Positions 34,715 through 45,781 of a DNA stretch of 64,000 nt are shown one piece after another. Under the pieces are notes generated by a model, which saw only the letters and a list, made by a program, of their open reading frames with translations, did no database searches and had not been told where the DNA came from. This DNA is from Neofusicoccum parvum. Lineage: Eukaryota; Ascomycota; Dothideomycetes; Botryosphaeriales; Botryosphaeriaceae. Each line of letters begins with the position of its first letter. Position 1 is the first letter of the stretch. Location: positions 992,001 through 1,056,000 of the forward strand of contig CP087214.1 in assembly GCA_020912385.1 (NCBI GenBank), written 5' to 3'. The translations under genes and the position numbers were made by a program.

Positions 34715-36723
34715 ATGGAGCGGAGACATATTCAAGATCATGACAGCGCCGCATCGTTGGAGTATCATTGGGGCTACGCTGATCGGGTGGTTCCGTGCAC
34801 CAACGATGCAGGGACCTGTGAGTACCTTGATGCCGTCTACTGGATGATGGATGTGTCGATGCTGTACACCTTCATTCTGTGGGCGGTTATCGGAGGTCTT
34901 CTAGCCGTTTGGGTATTCCTGCGATTCGCGAAGCCCAGCAGAAGATTAGTGGGCCAGGTTTTCACAAGCAAACAAGATCTCGAAGCGCCGGCACGAAGGA
35001 ACCTTCAAGGCAGTGTATATCGAGCCTACCGGGCTGGTGTTGTGGGACTGAGGAAATGGCTTCTGCCCGAGACATTAAGGAGCGTTTTCGGCAACATTTC
35101 GAGACTCCAGGTGCTTATCCTGGCTTGCATTCTGGCATATCTTCTGATCTTCTCGTACGTACAGCGGTATGCTCGCTTCACCCACTTACTGACATCCTCT
35201 GCAGTCTTGTGGGAATTGTTTACAAGACATGGGTGACACCAGTCAAGAATATGCCTGGCGTGTACAACACTCGTACCGGACTCGGTGGCTTCGCTGACAG
35301 GGTTGGCGCTTTTGCATACGCCCTGACGCCGTTTACCGTTCTGCTCGGATCTCGTGAGAGTGTTCTCTCCCTGCTTACAGGCGTCCCGTACCACCACTTC
35401 AACTTCCTTCACCGCTGGACTGGTCGCATCATCTTTATCCAATCCTTCCTGCATACTCTGGGCTGGACCATCGTCGAGGGAAAGCTTTACCAGCCACAGC
35501 CGAGTGTCTTCAAGGAGTTCATCGCTCAGCAGTACATCATCTTCGGAATTGTTGCGATGGTGTTCATTACCTTCCTCTACATCTTTAGCATCAGGAGTGT
35601 GATCCGATGGACTGGCTACGAGTTCTTCAGGAAGGCTCATTACATTGTAGCAGCTCTATATTTCGCAGCTTGCTGGGGCCACTGGACCAAGCTTGCATGC
35701 TGGATGATTGCTTCCATTGGCCTCTTCTTCATCGACCGAGGTTGCCGTCTTCTCCGCGTTGGCCTCATCCACACGGGATACAAGAGCGGCAACAAAGGCT
35801 TCGGATTCCGTGCAGCGCAATCCACTCTCCAGGTTTTCGAGGACGGAGACTCGACCGTCGTTCGCATGGACTTTGAGCACAACCACGACCCCTGGAAGCC
35901 CGGCCATCACTTCTACCTCTGCTTCCCGGAGCTCACGATCTGGCAATCCCACCCCTTCACGCCCTCCTCCCTGCCCGCGCCCCACCCCGCGCTCCCCCAC
36001 CACACCTACATCATCCGCGCCGAGAAGGGCGAGACCAAGCGCCTCGCCGACCTGGCCAAGTCCGCCGAGCTATTGGCCACCCAAAAGACGACCCCGGTCA
36101 TCCTCACCGGCCCCTACGGAACCAGCGTTCTCAAAGAGAACAACGAAGTGGACAACCTCCTCTGCATCGCCGGCGGGACCGGCGTCTCCTTCACCCTCCC
36201 CATCGCCACCGCCGCCGCCCAGGCCGGCGCCAAAACCGTCGACCTCGTCTGGATCGTCCGCAAGACGGAGAACATCGAGTGGATCGAGCCGGAGCTGCTC
36301 GACCTGAAGGCGCGCATGCGCGACGGCCGCCTGCCCAACCTGCGCATAAAGATCTTCGTGTCGCGCGACCCGGAGACGGCGGCCGCCAAGCTCAGCAACG
36401 GCTACCGCAAGAACGAGAAGGGCGAGGACATCGACGTGTGCGAGTGCGCGGTGTCGTCGCGGCTGGCCGACGTGCTGGCCCCGCAGCCGGGCTTCGACGT
36501 CGTCTGGCTCGAGGACCACCACCCGGACGTGCACGAGTGTCTGCGCGACTTTGCGGAAAGGGCCGCGGCCGCGGGCGGCAGGTGCCAGGTCGCCGCCAGC
36601 GGTCCCAAGGGGCTGGGCACCGATTTGCGCGCCGCCATCGCTGAGAAGAGCGAGGCTGGAAGGGTGTGGAGGGGTGACGAGAGCTACGATATTGATCTCT
36701 ACTGGGATGATCGGATGGGCTGA
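34715..36723 (+). CDS. Ferric reductase transmembrane component (FRE/NOX-like flavocytochrome)
   Basis: The protein passes electrons from NADPH through FAD and two hemes to reduce extracellular ferric (or cupric) ions. Exons are 34715-35154 and 35205-36723, giving 652 aa, with a 50-nt intron. The N-terminus is short and non-cleaved-looking, followed by several membrane helices. Heme-binding His residues lie in YHHFNFLHRWTGR, IQSFLHTLGW, KAHYIVAALYF and CWGHW. The FAD domain has the HPFTPSS motif. The NADPH domain has GPYGTS and the glycine-rich CIAGGTGVSFTLPIA. The end is DIDLYWDDRMG. No Ca-binding EF hands are seen, so FRE is preferred over a NOX. Third positions become nearly all G/C after about 36000. 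A ferroportin homologue lies nearby. Confidence 0.92.
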
Positions 36724-37000
36724 GTGGGAGAACGCAAAAAAAAAAAGGAAGAAAAAAGGAGAGCTCTCTGGGAGAGGTCCCACGACCAATATGAATGACA
36801 TAGATTAATGATGATTGGATATCCATTGTGCGCCTTTTTGGCGCCTCCCTTTACCACAAAACGCCGGTACCCATTGCGCAAGTGATCTATGATGCTTTTG
36901 TTCATGACCGTTCTGTTCTCTCCCATTTTCGAAGGCGCCTGTACAGAGACATGAAGCGAAGACGTGGAAATGAAAATTCCTCAGCCAAAACTTTCCGGTT

Positions 37001-37936
37001 CTATCTCCTTGCTCCGGAGCCCGCGCCACCACGTGGCCGTGGCCTGCCCTTCCTAGCCGCATTCCGCAGAGCGTACTTCTCCAGCTCCTGCTCGTCGAGC
37101 TCCTTCTCTTTATCCTCCGGCAGCAAGCTGCCCTCGATCGTAATGAACCCCCTATCGCTCTGCGTGCGCGGCGAGGTCTCGAAATCGCGGATGCGGAAGC
37201 TGATGACGCCGCCGACCCTCTTCCCCTGCGCGTCGACAAAGTGGCCCTGCGCGGTGGTGGCGGCGACGGCGGCGTCTTCCAGCTCGGCGTCGTCCTCCGT
37301 CTCGGCCGCAGCCGCGTCTCCCGCCTCGACCCAGGTCCAGTCGTCGGGCAGGCGCCTGCGGTCGATGCTGGCGCTGAACAGGTTCCAGCAGACGAGGCCG
37401 AGGTGGCTCTCGGTCTGCAGGTTGACGTTGCCGTCGACCCACATGCCCTTGCGCGGCCGCAGCAGCACGAAGTCGGCCGTCGCCCACACGAACGACGCCG
37501 CGAACTCGTTGACCGAGCGCGCGAGCACGCGGTCGCCGGACGACACGCCGCCGGGGCCTTCAGAGAGGCGCGGGTTGTGGTAGGATAGCACGACGCCCTT
37601 GAGCGGCGGGTAGTAGGTCAGGAGCAGCGGTGACAGGTGCTCGGCGCAGATGGCCTCGAGCGCGTAGGCCTGGCCGATGGCGGCGAGCGGGAGGTAGAGC
37701 GAGGCGGTTCGCAGGTAGAAAGGCGAGGCGTTCGAGTCGTCGACGGTTACTGCTGCGGATTTCTTCTGCGGTGTTGAGGTTGTGTCGGCGGTGCGCAGCT
37801 TCTTGGTGGACGACGGGACGGCGGCGGGCAGCGGCTGCTCGTCTTCGCGCTGGCGCTTCTTGGACTTCTTCTTGTCGGACTTGTCCTTCTTGTGCTTGTG
37901 GGCCTTCTGGTCGGCAACGGGCGTGGTCGCGGCCAT
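37001..37936 (-). CDS. RPA43: DNA-directed RNA polymerase I subunit RPA43
   Basis: RPA43 forms the stalk of RNA polymerase I with RPA14 and contacts Rrn3 during rRNA transcription. It is a single exon of 311 aa starting MAATTPVADQKAH. The first 50 residues are Lys-rich, like a nucleolar localisation signal. The N-terminal stalk domain reads PFYLRTASLYLPLAAIGQAY, with HLSPLLLTYYPPLKGVVLSY. The OB-fold domain has VLLRPRKGMWVDGNVNLQTESHLGL, split here for length, then CWNLFSASIDRRRLPDDW. An acidic insert is followed by VGGVISFRIRDFE and a basic RGRPRPRGG-like tail. It is divergent from the J-protein gene by 0.33 kb. Confidence 0.9.
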   Translation of the reverse strand: MAATTPVADQKAHKHKKDKSDKKKSKKRQREDEQPLPAAVPSSTKKLRTADTTSTPQKKSAAVTVDDSNASPFYLRTASLYLPLAAIGQAYALEAICAEHLSPLLLTYYPPLKGVVLSYHNPRLSEGPGGVSSGDRVLARSVNEFAASFVWATADFVLLRPRKGMWVDGNVNLQTESHLGLVCWNLFSASIDRRRLPDDWTWVEAGDAAAAETEDDAELEDAAVAATTAQGHFVDAQGKRVGGVISFRIRDFETSPRTQSDRGFITIEGSLLPEDKEKELDEQELEKYALRNAARKGRPRPRGGAGSGARR

Positions 37937-38265
37937 GGCTTCGGTGGACGTGCAGGGCGGGCGCAGTCAATTGGCGCAGGGGGCGGCGGCTTCGTCGTCG
38001 TCGCGGTGGTGGTGGTGGAGCGCCGCACTTTTTTCTGACGCCTGCGCGCGAGCTCGGTCGAAGGCGGTGAGCGCGCTGCCGGTGCTGTCGGCGAAACATG
38101 GCGCCGGTGGCCGGTCGTGGACGCCCCAGGCTGCGGCTGCGGCTGCCGTTGCGCACCCCGGCGGCCCTGCGGCGGCTGCCCCGAGCTTGGAGCTCCATCT
38201 GGCATCATTCCGCACCCCAACACCCATGCCCCCGCCGCCTCTGTCTGTCGCTACCTCCCCCAAGA
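37937..38265. promoter_or_regulatory. Divergent promoter region between RPA43 and the J-protein gene
   Basis: A 0.33-kb GC-rich spacer between divergent starts. No named element is seen. Confidence 0.4.
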
Positions 38266-39515
38266 ATGGCTGGCAGCAACCAGTTCCTGTCCGTCATCGG
38301 ATGGTGGTTCCTACCCACAGTACGTCCTGTCCTCCCAAATCCGCGCGCATATTCTGACTGCGATCGCCGCGCAGGTTGTTGGGTACATCCAATCCTTCCT
38401 CTACGCTCTTCTCATTCGCGCTGGCGACCCGCGCCCTCAGCCCGGCTCTCCCAAGTTCATAAGGCATAGGAAGGCCATCCACGCCCTCGTCATCGTCGCC
38501 TACCTCTTCTACACCGTCTACGAAGCCGACTGGGAACTGCGCCGCGCCCGCGACTTCTACCAACTCCTGGGTGTTCCTGTAGACGCCAGCGAGCGGGCTA
38601 TAAAACAAAAGTTCCGCAGGCTGTGAGCACTACATAACGTGTGTCTGTCTACACGCTGCTGACGCTTCCAGAACCGTATTGCACCACCCGGACAAGGTCG
38701 TCGCCGCCGAAGCTCGTCCCGCCGCCGAAAGATACTTTGTCTACCTCAAGCTCGCTCATGATACCCTTACCGACCCCGTTAAACGCTTTGCGTACGACCG
38801 CTTTGGGCCCGATATCCTGGAGTGGAAACACTGTCTTACCATCCACGACTATGTCATGCATGGCGTGCAGAGCAATGCCCCGTCATACCTAGTAGGCGCT
38901 GTGGTCATGATCATGCTGAGTATGCTTGGATACTTGGAGCAAGGGCGCTACGTGAGCTCATCCACCTTTCATAACTTGGCTCTCTGGGAATCAGAAACTG
39001 AACCAGACGTACAGTGGCGCTACCTGGCCTTTGCAGCCCTGATAATCCTCGAGGGGCACACCATAACCCGTCCCGATTTCCCAGCCTTCATCACCGATTT
39101 CCTCAACCCACTTTTCGCTTTCTTCAAGGCCCACCCGCCGTTTCTGCCCTTTCAGGTCCTCGCCATCGCCCGCAAGACGACGTTTGCGCTGTTCATCGCC
39201 ATGAACCAGCTTGCGCCGATCCTCCAGGACCCGCGCCGTAACTTGCAGAACCAAAATAACGCCGCCGCCCAGCAGGAGCAGCTGAACCGCCTGACGCAGC
39301 TGCTATCAGTTGCCGATCAGGATGCGATGAAGCTGGTCGGCATCGAGACCATGCCTTTCCAGGGAGACGAGGGTGAGAAGGAGCTGAGGGGCAAGATGAA
39401 GGATTGGATCGTCCAGAACAGTATAAGGAATGATCCGGTGGTCAGAGATGCTGTGGGCCGCGTCTTGGCGAAGAAGCGGCAGAATGCGCCTGCTGGGGCG
39501 AGAGGAACGACGTAG
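38266..39515 (+). CDS. ER membrane J-domain (DnaJ) protein
   Basis: Exons are 38266-38319, 38375-38622 and 38672-39515, giving 381 aa, with introns of 55 and 49 nt. The protein starts MAGSNQFLSVIGWWFLPT, joined to VVGYIQSFLYALLIRAG. A second hydrophobic helix (ALVIVAYLFYTVYEADW) precedes the J domain. In the J domain RDFYQLLGVPVDASERAIKQ joins across the second intron to the HPD motif (LHHPDK) that stimulates Hsp70 ATPase. Further hydrophobic segments follow (YLVGAVVMIMLSMLGYLE and others), and the tail is Gln-rich then basic. The layout suggests a multi-pass ER protein with a cytosol- or lumen-facing J domain. The exact partner is unknown. Confidence 0.82.
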
Positions 39516-40681
39516 ACAAGATTTAGATCGCATGAGTACTTAGACGTAATGAATTCTGATTGTTGGATCAAAATCGGCTGAGGCGTTTTGGAGCAGCATC
39601 CCTATCTATCCGAAATCGCGCTTGGTGGTTTCGCCTGAGTCCTGTAGCCGGCGCGCTAGGCTTCCGCTCGGCTTGGCCTTTTCCAAGAGTGAGGAACCTG
39701 GACCAGTGAACTTGAAGGGTTGATGCTTGAGGCGCTAAGTATGAGCCTATGACGGATAGCTATATTCCCGCAAGCCGAACGAGGCACGACTTGGGCACTA
39801 TCTGCACGCAGCACCGTGATATTTCATCAGGGGAAAACCAATCTTGGAAGACAGGAAGACACAAACAAGAGGAACGAGTACGAGACACGGTCCGCTCAAC
39901 TCACCGACCACCGTTCCACCGTTAAGGCTACCCGCAAGCAAGACACTTGAGCGACGTCATTCGTGCCCACGATAAGTGGAACTCGGGCTTCACCCAAGTT
40001 TCTCTGCTCCCCGAAATACTGATCCTCGTATGCCCGCGCTAAACCAACCATGCACCCGGTTTTGAGACTTGCTTCGAGCGATCTCATGCAACATAACCTT
40101 TTTCGGGCATCCAGGTAGAGATTCTGATCAGCGTTAGCATACTTGACCCGGAATTAAGATCCTACCTCTCGGCGATCAGTAAGTCTCCGAGGCTCCGAGC
40201 CGGGTCTCGCGCACGACATTGTAATGCCGTGCATGATCGAGCTAGGAGAACAGATCGTGGTCTACTAGTGCCTGAGAAGTTCCAGAAAACCGACTTTTCG
40301 TCGACTGCGAGAGAAAGGGGCCACTCGTACTGATGAACTAATGTCTGCATGGTTGGCAGAACTGAATTACTAGTAAATGATGTGTACTGCTGGACTTGCC
40401 GTCCACGTCTGGTATCTCTATAGACCGACTTTTAACAATTTGACCTTGATGACCGGCCGACTGAACGTCTTCTACGAAAAGCCTCCAACTGCCGGTTCGC
40501 TGCAGCAGAATTTCTTCCAGCGCCAGGCTCCATGCCATGCTGTTGGTAGAGTGGGCCGTGAAAGTCCATCGCAGGCACACCCAGAACACTTCGAAAGAAC
40601 GAACGGCCTAGGTCTCAGCAACTTCACTCGTCCACATCGAGACGAAGGCCCTTCCATTCGGAACCATTCCCTCCCCAGCCC
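39516..40681. other. Convergent intergenic region, no gene recognised
   Basis: About 1.2 kb of lower-GC sequence than its surroundings, between the 3' ends of the J-protein and NmrA-like genes. No coding motif was found. It is longer than needed for two 3' UTRs. Confidence 0.5.
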
Positions 40682-41689
40682 TCAAGCGCGCCCCGCCGCC
40701 GCCGCCGCCGCCGCCCTCCTCGCAAAGCTCTCCTCCAACATCTCCCGCAACCCCCTCGGCTTCCTCCCGGTCAACATCTCCACGTCCCCGCTGATGACCG
40801 CCATCTCGCCCAGCCGGGTGGCCTTCCCAAAGGAGACCATGTCCGAGCTGTTCCACGGGATGCCCTTCACGACCAGATCGTCCACAGGCTCGCGTGGGAT
40901 GCCTAGGGCGTCGAACATGGCGAACATCTCGTCGTCGGTCAGCGGCTCGAAGCGCACGCCCTCGGGGCCCCTGCCGGCCACCTCGCCCATCATGCGGGCG
41001 GCGTCGCGCCAGCTCAGCAGCTCGGGGCCGGTGATGGCGTAGGCGCGGCCGGCGTGCGGCTCCGGGTCGGCCAGCACGGCGACGGCGGCGGCGACGCAGT
41101 CCGCGCGGGCGACGAAGGCGACGCAGCCCTCGCCCGAGTTGCTCTTCAGCACGCCGTCGGCCACGGCGGCGGGCGCGGCCACGTCGGCCATGGCGTCGGC
41201 GTACTGGGCGTCGCGCAGCGCGGTCCAGGCCAGGCCGGCGTGCGAGTTGGCGGCGCGCAGCATGGCCTCGGTGGCGCGGTGCTCCTGGCCGACCAGCGCG
41301 GTCGGGTCGGCGCGCTCCGCCGACACGATGCTGGTGTAGACGACGTGGCGCACGCCCGCGCGGACGGCCGCGTCGATGGCCGTCTGGTGCTGCGGCAGGC
41401 GCGCGCCCGCCCGCGACGTGCTGATCAGCAGCATCGTGGTCGCGCCGGCGAAGGCGGCGGCCAGCGTGGCGACCGGGTCGTCGAACGAGCCCTGCCGGAT
41501 GGAGAGGCCGCGCGCGGCGTAGGCGGACAGCTTGGACGGCTGGCGGGTGAGGAGGAGCAGCGCCGACGGCGGCGTGCCGCGCTCGAGGAGGCGGTCGACG
41601 GCCTGCCGCCCGTACTGGCCCGAGGCGCCGGTGATGAGGATCTTGCTGCCGCCGTTGATGGCGGGGGCGGCGGGCTCTGCGGCGGCCAT
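40682..41689 (-). CDS. NmrA-like NAD(P)-binding family protein (atypical SDR)
   Basis: A single exon of 335 aa from the ATG at 41689 (MAAAEPAAPAINGGSK). The dinucleotide-binding motif is ILITGASGQYGRQAVDRLLE near residue 17. It continues with LLLLTRQPSKLSAYAARG, LLISTSRAGARLPQHQTAI and HVVYTSIVSAERAD. These match NmrA/azoreductase-type proteins, which either reduce small substrates or sense NADP. There is no classic Tyr-x3-Lys site. The C-terminus LREMLEESFARR followed by an Ala run is ordinary for such genes. The 5' two thirds are extremely GC-rich at third positions. The neighbours give no clue to substrate. Confidence 0.85.
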   Translation of the reverse strand: MAAAEPAAPAINGGSKILITGASGQYGRQAVDRLLERGTPPSALLLLTRQPSKLSAYAARGLSIRQGSFDDPVATLAAAFAGATTMLLISTSRAGARLPQHQTAIDAAVRAGVRHVVYTSIVSAERADPTALVGQEHRATEAMLRAANSHAGLAWTALRDAQYADAMADVAAPAAVADGVLKSNSGEGCVAFVARADCVAAAVAVLADPEPHAGRAYAITGPELLSWRDAARMMGEVAGRGPEGVRFEPLTDDEMFAMFDALGIPREPVDDLVVKGIPWNSSDMVSFGKATRLGEMAVISGDVEMLTGRKPRGLREMLEESFARRAAAAAAAGRA

Positions 41690-42501
41690 TTCTTCTTTTG
41701 GGGCGGTGATGGTGGTGGTGCGGTGGTGAGGGCGAGGGTGGGTCTTATGCCGGACTGGACGCACAACGAGAGACTGACTGAACGCGCAACGGAGAGCAGA
41801 TGGACGCAGCAGCAGCCACGATGGCGGACGGGCTGAGGAGGGACTCGCTGAGACGACAGCTGGACTTGGGCAGGCAAACGAGCGGCTGTCCTGGACAGGG
41901 AGCACACGCAGGTGATAGTAGGGGACCCACCTTATACAGGCGGCGGCCGCACGGGCGGCCGTGGACACAGGATTAATATGACAGCTCGCGCGGAGGGCGA
42001 TCGGACCGGGCAGCGGTTTGCATCGCGCTCGCGGCTGGGCTGGCGGTCGAGGGCCAAGCTGCGCGCGTCTGACCTTACGGCGGAGGTGAAATAAAGATGG
42101 GGCGCCGCGGAACAGGCCGCACGCCCGGCCACGGTGACGGCTGCCCCCCGACGGCCACCCCGGGCAGACTCTCGGGCTGGCAGCCGAGAGCTCGACCATT
42201 TCCCGTCTGGGCAAACGCGAGGGCGCCGGTGCTGCGACGACGGCCAGGCAGGGCGCGGCGGCCTGCGCGAGCACGCGGCACCCAACTGCCGTGCCGTTTC
42301 ACCGGCGATCGATCTCAGTGCCGGCCGGCGCGCGTCCTGCATCCTGGGCGTCCGCAGGGCTCTGCGCCGCCGTCGTATTCGGACACTTGCTCGCAGAGCT
42401 TCGCTGGCTGCCGTCCGAATGCGGCCGAGCGCGCCGAGCCTTTGGCACAACAATAAAAGAGGAGCCCGCAACGGGAAGATGATAGTCCGGCTGCATTAAA
42501 C
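41690..42501. other. Intergenic, NmrA-like gene promoter side
   Basis: About 0.8 kb of GC-rich sequence between the NmrA-like start and the PhyH-like 3' end. No gene is recognised. Confidence 0.5.
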
Positions 42502-44496
42502 TTAGAAAACGCCTTCCACCGGCTGCTGCTGGCTGAAGTCGTACGCATTGCCGTACGGCCTGTTCAGGTATCGCCTCTCGACCTCCGCCGCCGGCATGAA
42601 CGCCCCCTGGACCTGGAGCCCCGTCCGCTCCCCGCCCAGCAACGGCGCCAGCTCGTCCGCAAACTCCACCGCCATCGGGTTGCGGTACCATGGCGCGAAG
42701 TGGACTGTGAGAGGTAGAAGATATGTTTCAGCATACGAGAAACAAGAAGGCGGCTGGAAGCCTTTTGCCCCACCCTTGCACGCCCATTCCAAATCTTTTC
42801 GGGGAGGAGTGCTTACTCATTGCTAGCATGACCCTCGGATCTTTCGTTAAGTTGGGCATCCCGCCGTGCCCTAGATGGCATTGGGTCAGCAACTGTGGCC
42901 ATCTCCCGCTGACGGCCGAGTGCTTCCACTCCGGGATCCGGTCCCAGGCACAGGGAGGAACTTCTTCTAGCTCTGCTCCAACGACGATGGTGTTTTCTGT
43001 GGTTTGCCCCCAGGAAGACGGCTTCGACGTCCGTCTGATCGCTCTCTGCTCTCCAGGTCTCCGTGCTCTTTCGGGCAAGATGACGACACTGACGACGCAC
43101 AAGAAGAGACAAAGAAGCCTCCTGGTGCAAGACCGGCCAGCAAGCGTCCAGAGAACGGCAACAGAGAACTATCCACAGAGCCGAAGTACTCGTTGAGACG
43201 CGGAGAGCGAGCAAGACCCACCCTCAACTCACTCACGATCACTTCAACTCCACAGACACCACCCGGCCCCTATCCCCTCGACAACGAGAGACCCGGCCTC
43301 ACGACGGCGCCGGCAAACCACCCCGCCCACTCGCCCACCCACTCACGCAGGAAGCAACAGAACGGCGAACTCACAAAGTCTCAAATCCCTCACCACCACC
43401 GCCCCCTTGGGCACCTCGGGCTGGCTGGGCGCCCTCTCCGCCCTCCTCCCCTCCAGCAGCTCCCTCCTGATGCGCCCGCTCGCGCGCTCGCCGTGCCGGC
43501 CCTCCTGCGCCGCCAGGCCCGAGCCGGCGTGCGTGCCGAGCCACACCTCGGTCGACCCGTTCGCCGGCGTCATCGCCACCAGCGGCACGTTGACGACCAG
43601 CGCGAACGGCGAGGCCGGGTGGTCGAAGTCGGCGTCCGTGTGCGTGGGCTGCGCCTGCGGAGGCGCGCCCGCGCTGGGCGGGAGCGCCGTGTTGCCCGAT
43701 ATGAAGGAGAGGCGCGGGTGGGGGCCGAGGGTCGTGCTGGTGATTTGGGTGACGATTGGGTCTGTGGGTGGAAAGAAAAAGGAAAAAAAGGTGTTCAGTC
43801 ACTTGTGTGTTGTGTGGAAGGGGGGAGGGAAAGGGGGCCCTTTGACAGAGGAGATGGGTGCTGCGGATGACAGCTGGTGTGCGAAGGACACTCGGCCTCG
43901 AGACGGAACTGCTCTTCTCCAGCTCGCTCTTGGCCATGCTGTCTGCTTCGCCCGGACGCGGAAGTGTGTTTCTGGATGCACGCCGAGGATATCTGAACGA
44001 ACGCCTCAAGTCTCGGCGCGGACCCGTCGCGCCTTTCGAGAGCAGATTCTCCCTAGCTGTCGGCTGCAGCATCCATCTGGTCTGGCAGGAAGGGGAGCAA
44101 CTCACTGACGAAAATGGACGGGTCCCACCACTGCTGCGTCAACGGCGGGTCTTGCTGGATGTTTCCCTTGTTGTAGTTGAACGGGCCGTCGTCGCCCAAG
44201 GCCTGCAGAGCGTACGCATCCTCGACCATTTTCCGGTTGAGCCTGTCCAGCCTCTCATGCTCGATCACATCCTCTAGGACGACGAGACCGTCGCGATGAA
44301 GCGCGCGTGTCGCGATCTCCACGTTGCGCCAATCGAGCTTGCCGGCATTGACCTCCGACTTGGACACTTTGACGGAGATCGGCGTGGAAGGCAGGGCTGT
44401 TTGAGATGCAAAAAAGCGGGTGGGAGCGGTGGGGGGTTTGGCATGACGAGCTGCTGCCACGGCTCTGCAGAGATGGCGGCTCCTTTGAGGCCACAT
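42502..44496 (-). CDS. Phytanoyl-CoA dioxygenase (PhyH)-like Fe(II)/2-oxoglutarate oxygenase
   Basis: Exons are 44496-44106, 43761-43375, 42870-42817 and 42704-42502, giving 344 aa. The ATG at 44496 has a strong context (accaccATG). The start MWPQRSRHLCRAVAAARHA is basic and Arg-rich like a mitochondrial presequence. The enzyme core includes LHRDGLVVLEDVIEHERLD, then SIFV joined to NPIVTQITSTTLGPHP. The iron-binding His and Asp lie in PTHTDADFDHP. The last part joins DLRL to WHGGMPNLTKDPRVMLAM, which supplies the distal His, then to IHFAPWYRNPM. All junctions keep frame and rebuild conserved stretches. The introns are long for this window (344, 504 and 112 nt). The substrate is unknown; many fungal relatives are uncharacterised. 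Confidence 0.85.
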
Positions 44497-45781
44497 GGTG
44501 GTTTTCACAACGATCCGAACAAGAGGGAAACTGCGTTGCTTGTCGCGTTCAGTCAGCCCACCGTTGGTGGCCTCTTTAAATAGTAGCTACACGTATAGCG
44601 TTTCTCCACGATCTACGTTGATCTGCTTCCTCCGCGCGGAGGGCGCGTTGCCTGATCAGGGAATCCACCCGCGAATGCGGGGCAGTCGACCCGCGGGCCG
44701 AAACACCATTGAGTGTCCAGCAGCCCAGAGCACCTGTGGCTGTTCATACACGCATCGTCCGTCAAAGGGCCGAGTCTGCGGCAACACCGACGGTCCGGAA
44801 GCAAGCTGCGACGTCGGCCTGGGCGTCGTCTACACGGAGCAGGGGAAAAATGACACGTTCGGCAAACCTGCTGGCCCGGCAAGATCTCCCATCCCGAGGG
44901 ATCGGGCACTCAGATGCTGGAGTGCGATGGGGAGCGGTCAACAAAGGCATTGAGAGATAAGATGGGGAAACGAATGGAGAAGAGGAGGAGATATCTCCTG
45001 ACGGTGGCTTCAGAAACCTGCGCGGCTCCGAAAGCAGCTGACAATTTTTTTTTCTATAGGTAGTGCACGCTGCACGCTATTGTAGAACTGTCCCGGGGCT
45101 ATGGAGGTGGGAGCGTCCTACTCACGCTGCATGCACCTCGGCATGACAGGCGAGGGAAGGGATGCCTCTTCTTGGCAAGGTGGTTCTTTGTGGGACGTGA
45201 GAACTGTAATCCGCATTCCGATACGACCATGGCCCACGCGACACTCCCCAGTGCCGGCGGGTTTGCCACATTATTGCCCCGACGGCCGCCTGCCTTCCAA
45301 ATTGCGGTGGACCGCCTGACACCTCACCGCTGTGAGAGGTCCCATGCGATGTCGAGGAGCGATTCGCGCAGGGCCGGTGGGTGCGTCGCTCACAAGAGCC
45401 CCAAACCACCCTATAGGGTCACGGATTGTGGATCTCGCGTAACGTCAGCATTGCACCCGCAGCCTTGCCTCAACCCTGCGAGAGCGACCGTTGCCAAGCC
45501 GGCAAGGCAGATTACCTGCAGCAGCGTTGAGACCTGCAGTCAGCCCTGGTCGTCTGACTCTTTGACATGTCGGCAATCCAAGCTCATCCCTGCATCCGCG
45601 TCCGGCGCGCTCTCCCGAGGCAAGAACTGTTGCACTGCTGTGCGCCTCTCCCGCCGCTTCGCACCGTTGCTCCCGTCGAAGCTGCAGGTGACAGCTCACA
45701 GGTGCCACGGAGCGCGGCGAAGTGCATTCCTGCCACTCCCCTGACAGCAGGGCTGGCGCCCGCACACGCGAACCTGAGACA
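44497..45781. other. Intergenic between the PhyH-like gene and MDM12
   Basis: About 1.3 kb with no recognised gene. It holds the PhyH-like promoter, including a TATA-like box listed separately, and the MDM12 3' side. Confidence 0.5.
44575..44582 (-). promoter_or_regulatory. Candidate TATA-like box of the PhyH-like gene
   Basis: TATTTAAA on the minus strand lies about 80 bp upstream of the PhyH-like ATG. Spacing and sequence suit a TATA element with a short leader, but such motifs arise by chance. Confidence 0.3.

Noticed and set aside
36070..36801. 243-aa frame antisense to the ferric reductase
   Set aside because: It is a mirror of strong third-position GC bias in the real gene. The same applies to antisense frames over the NmrA-like and SPRY genes.
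40330..40370. CTGATGA motif suggesting a hammerhead ribozyme or C/D snoRNA
   Set aside because: The other conserved core and stems of a hammerhead are missing, and the nearest CTGA is too close for a C/D box RNA.
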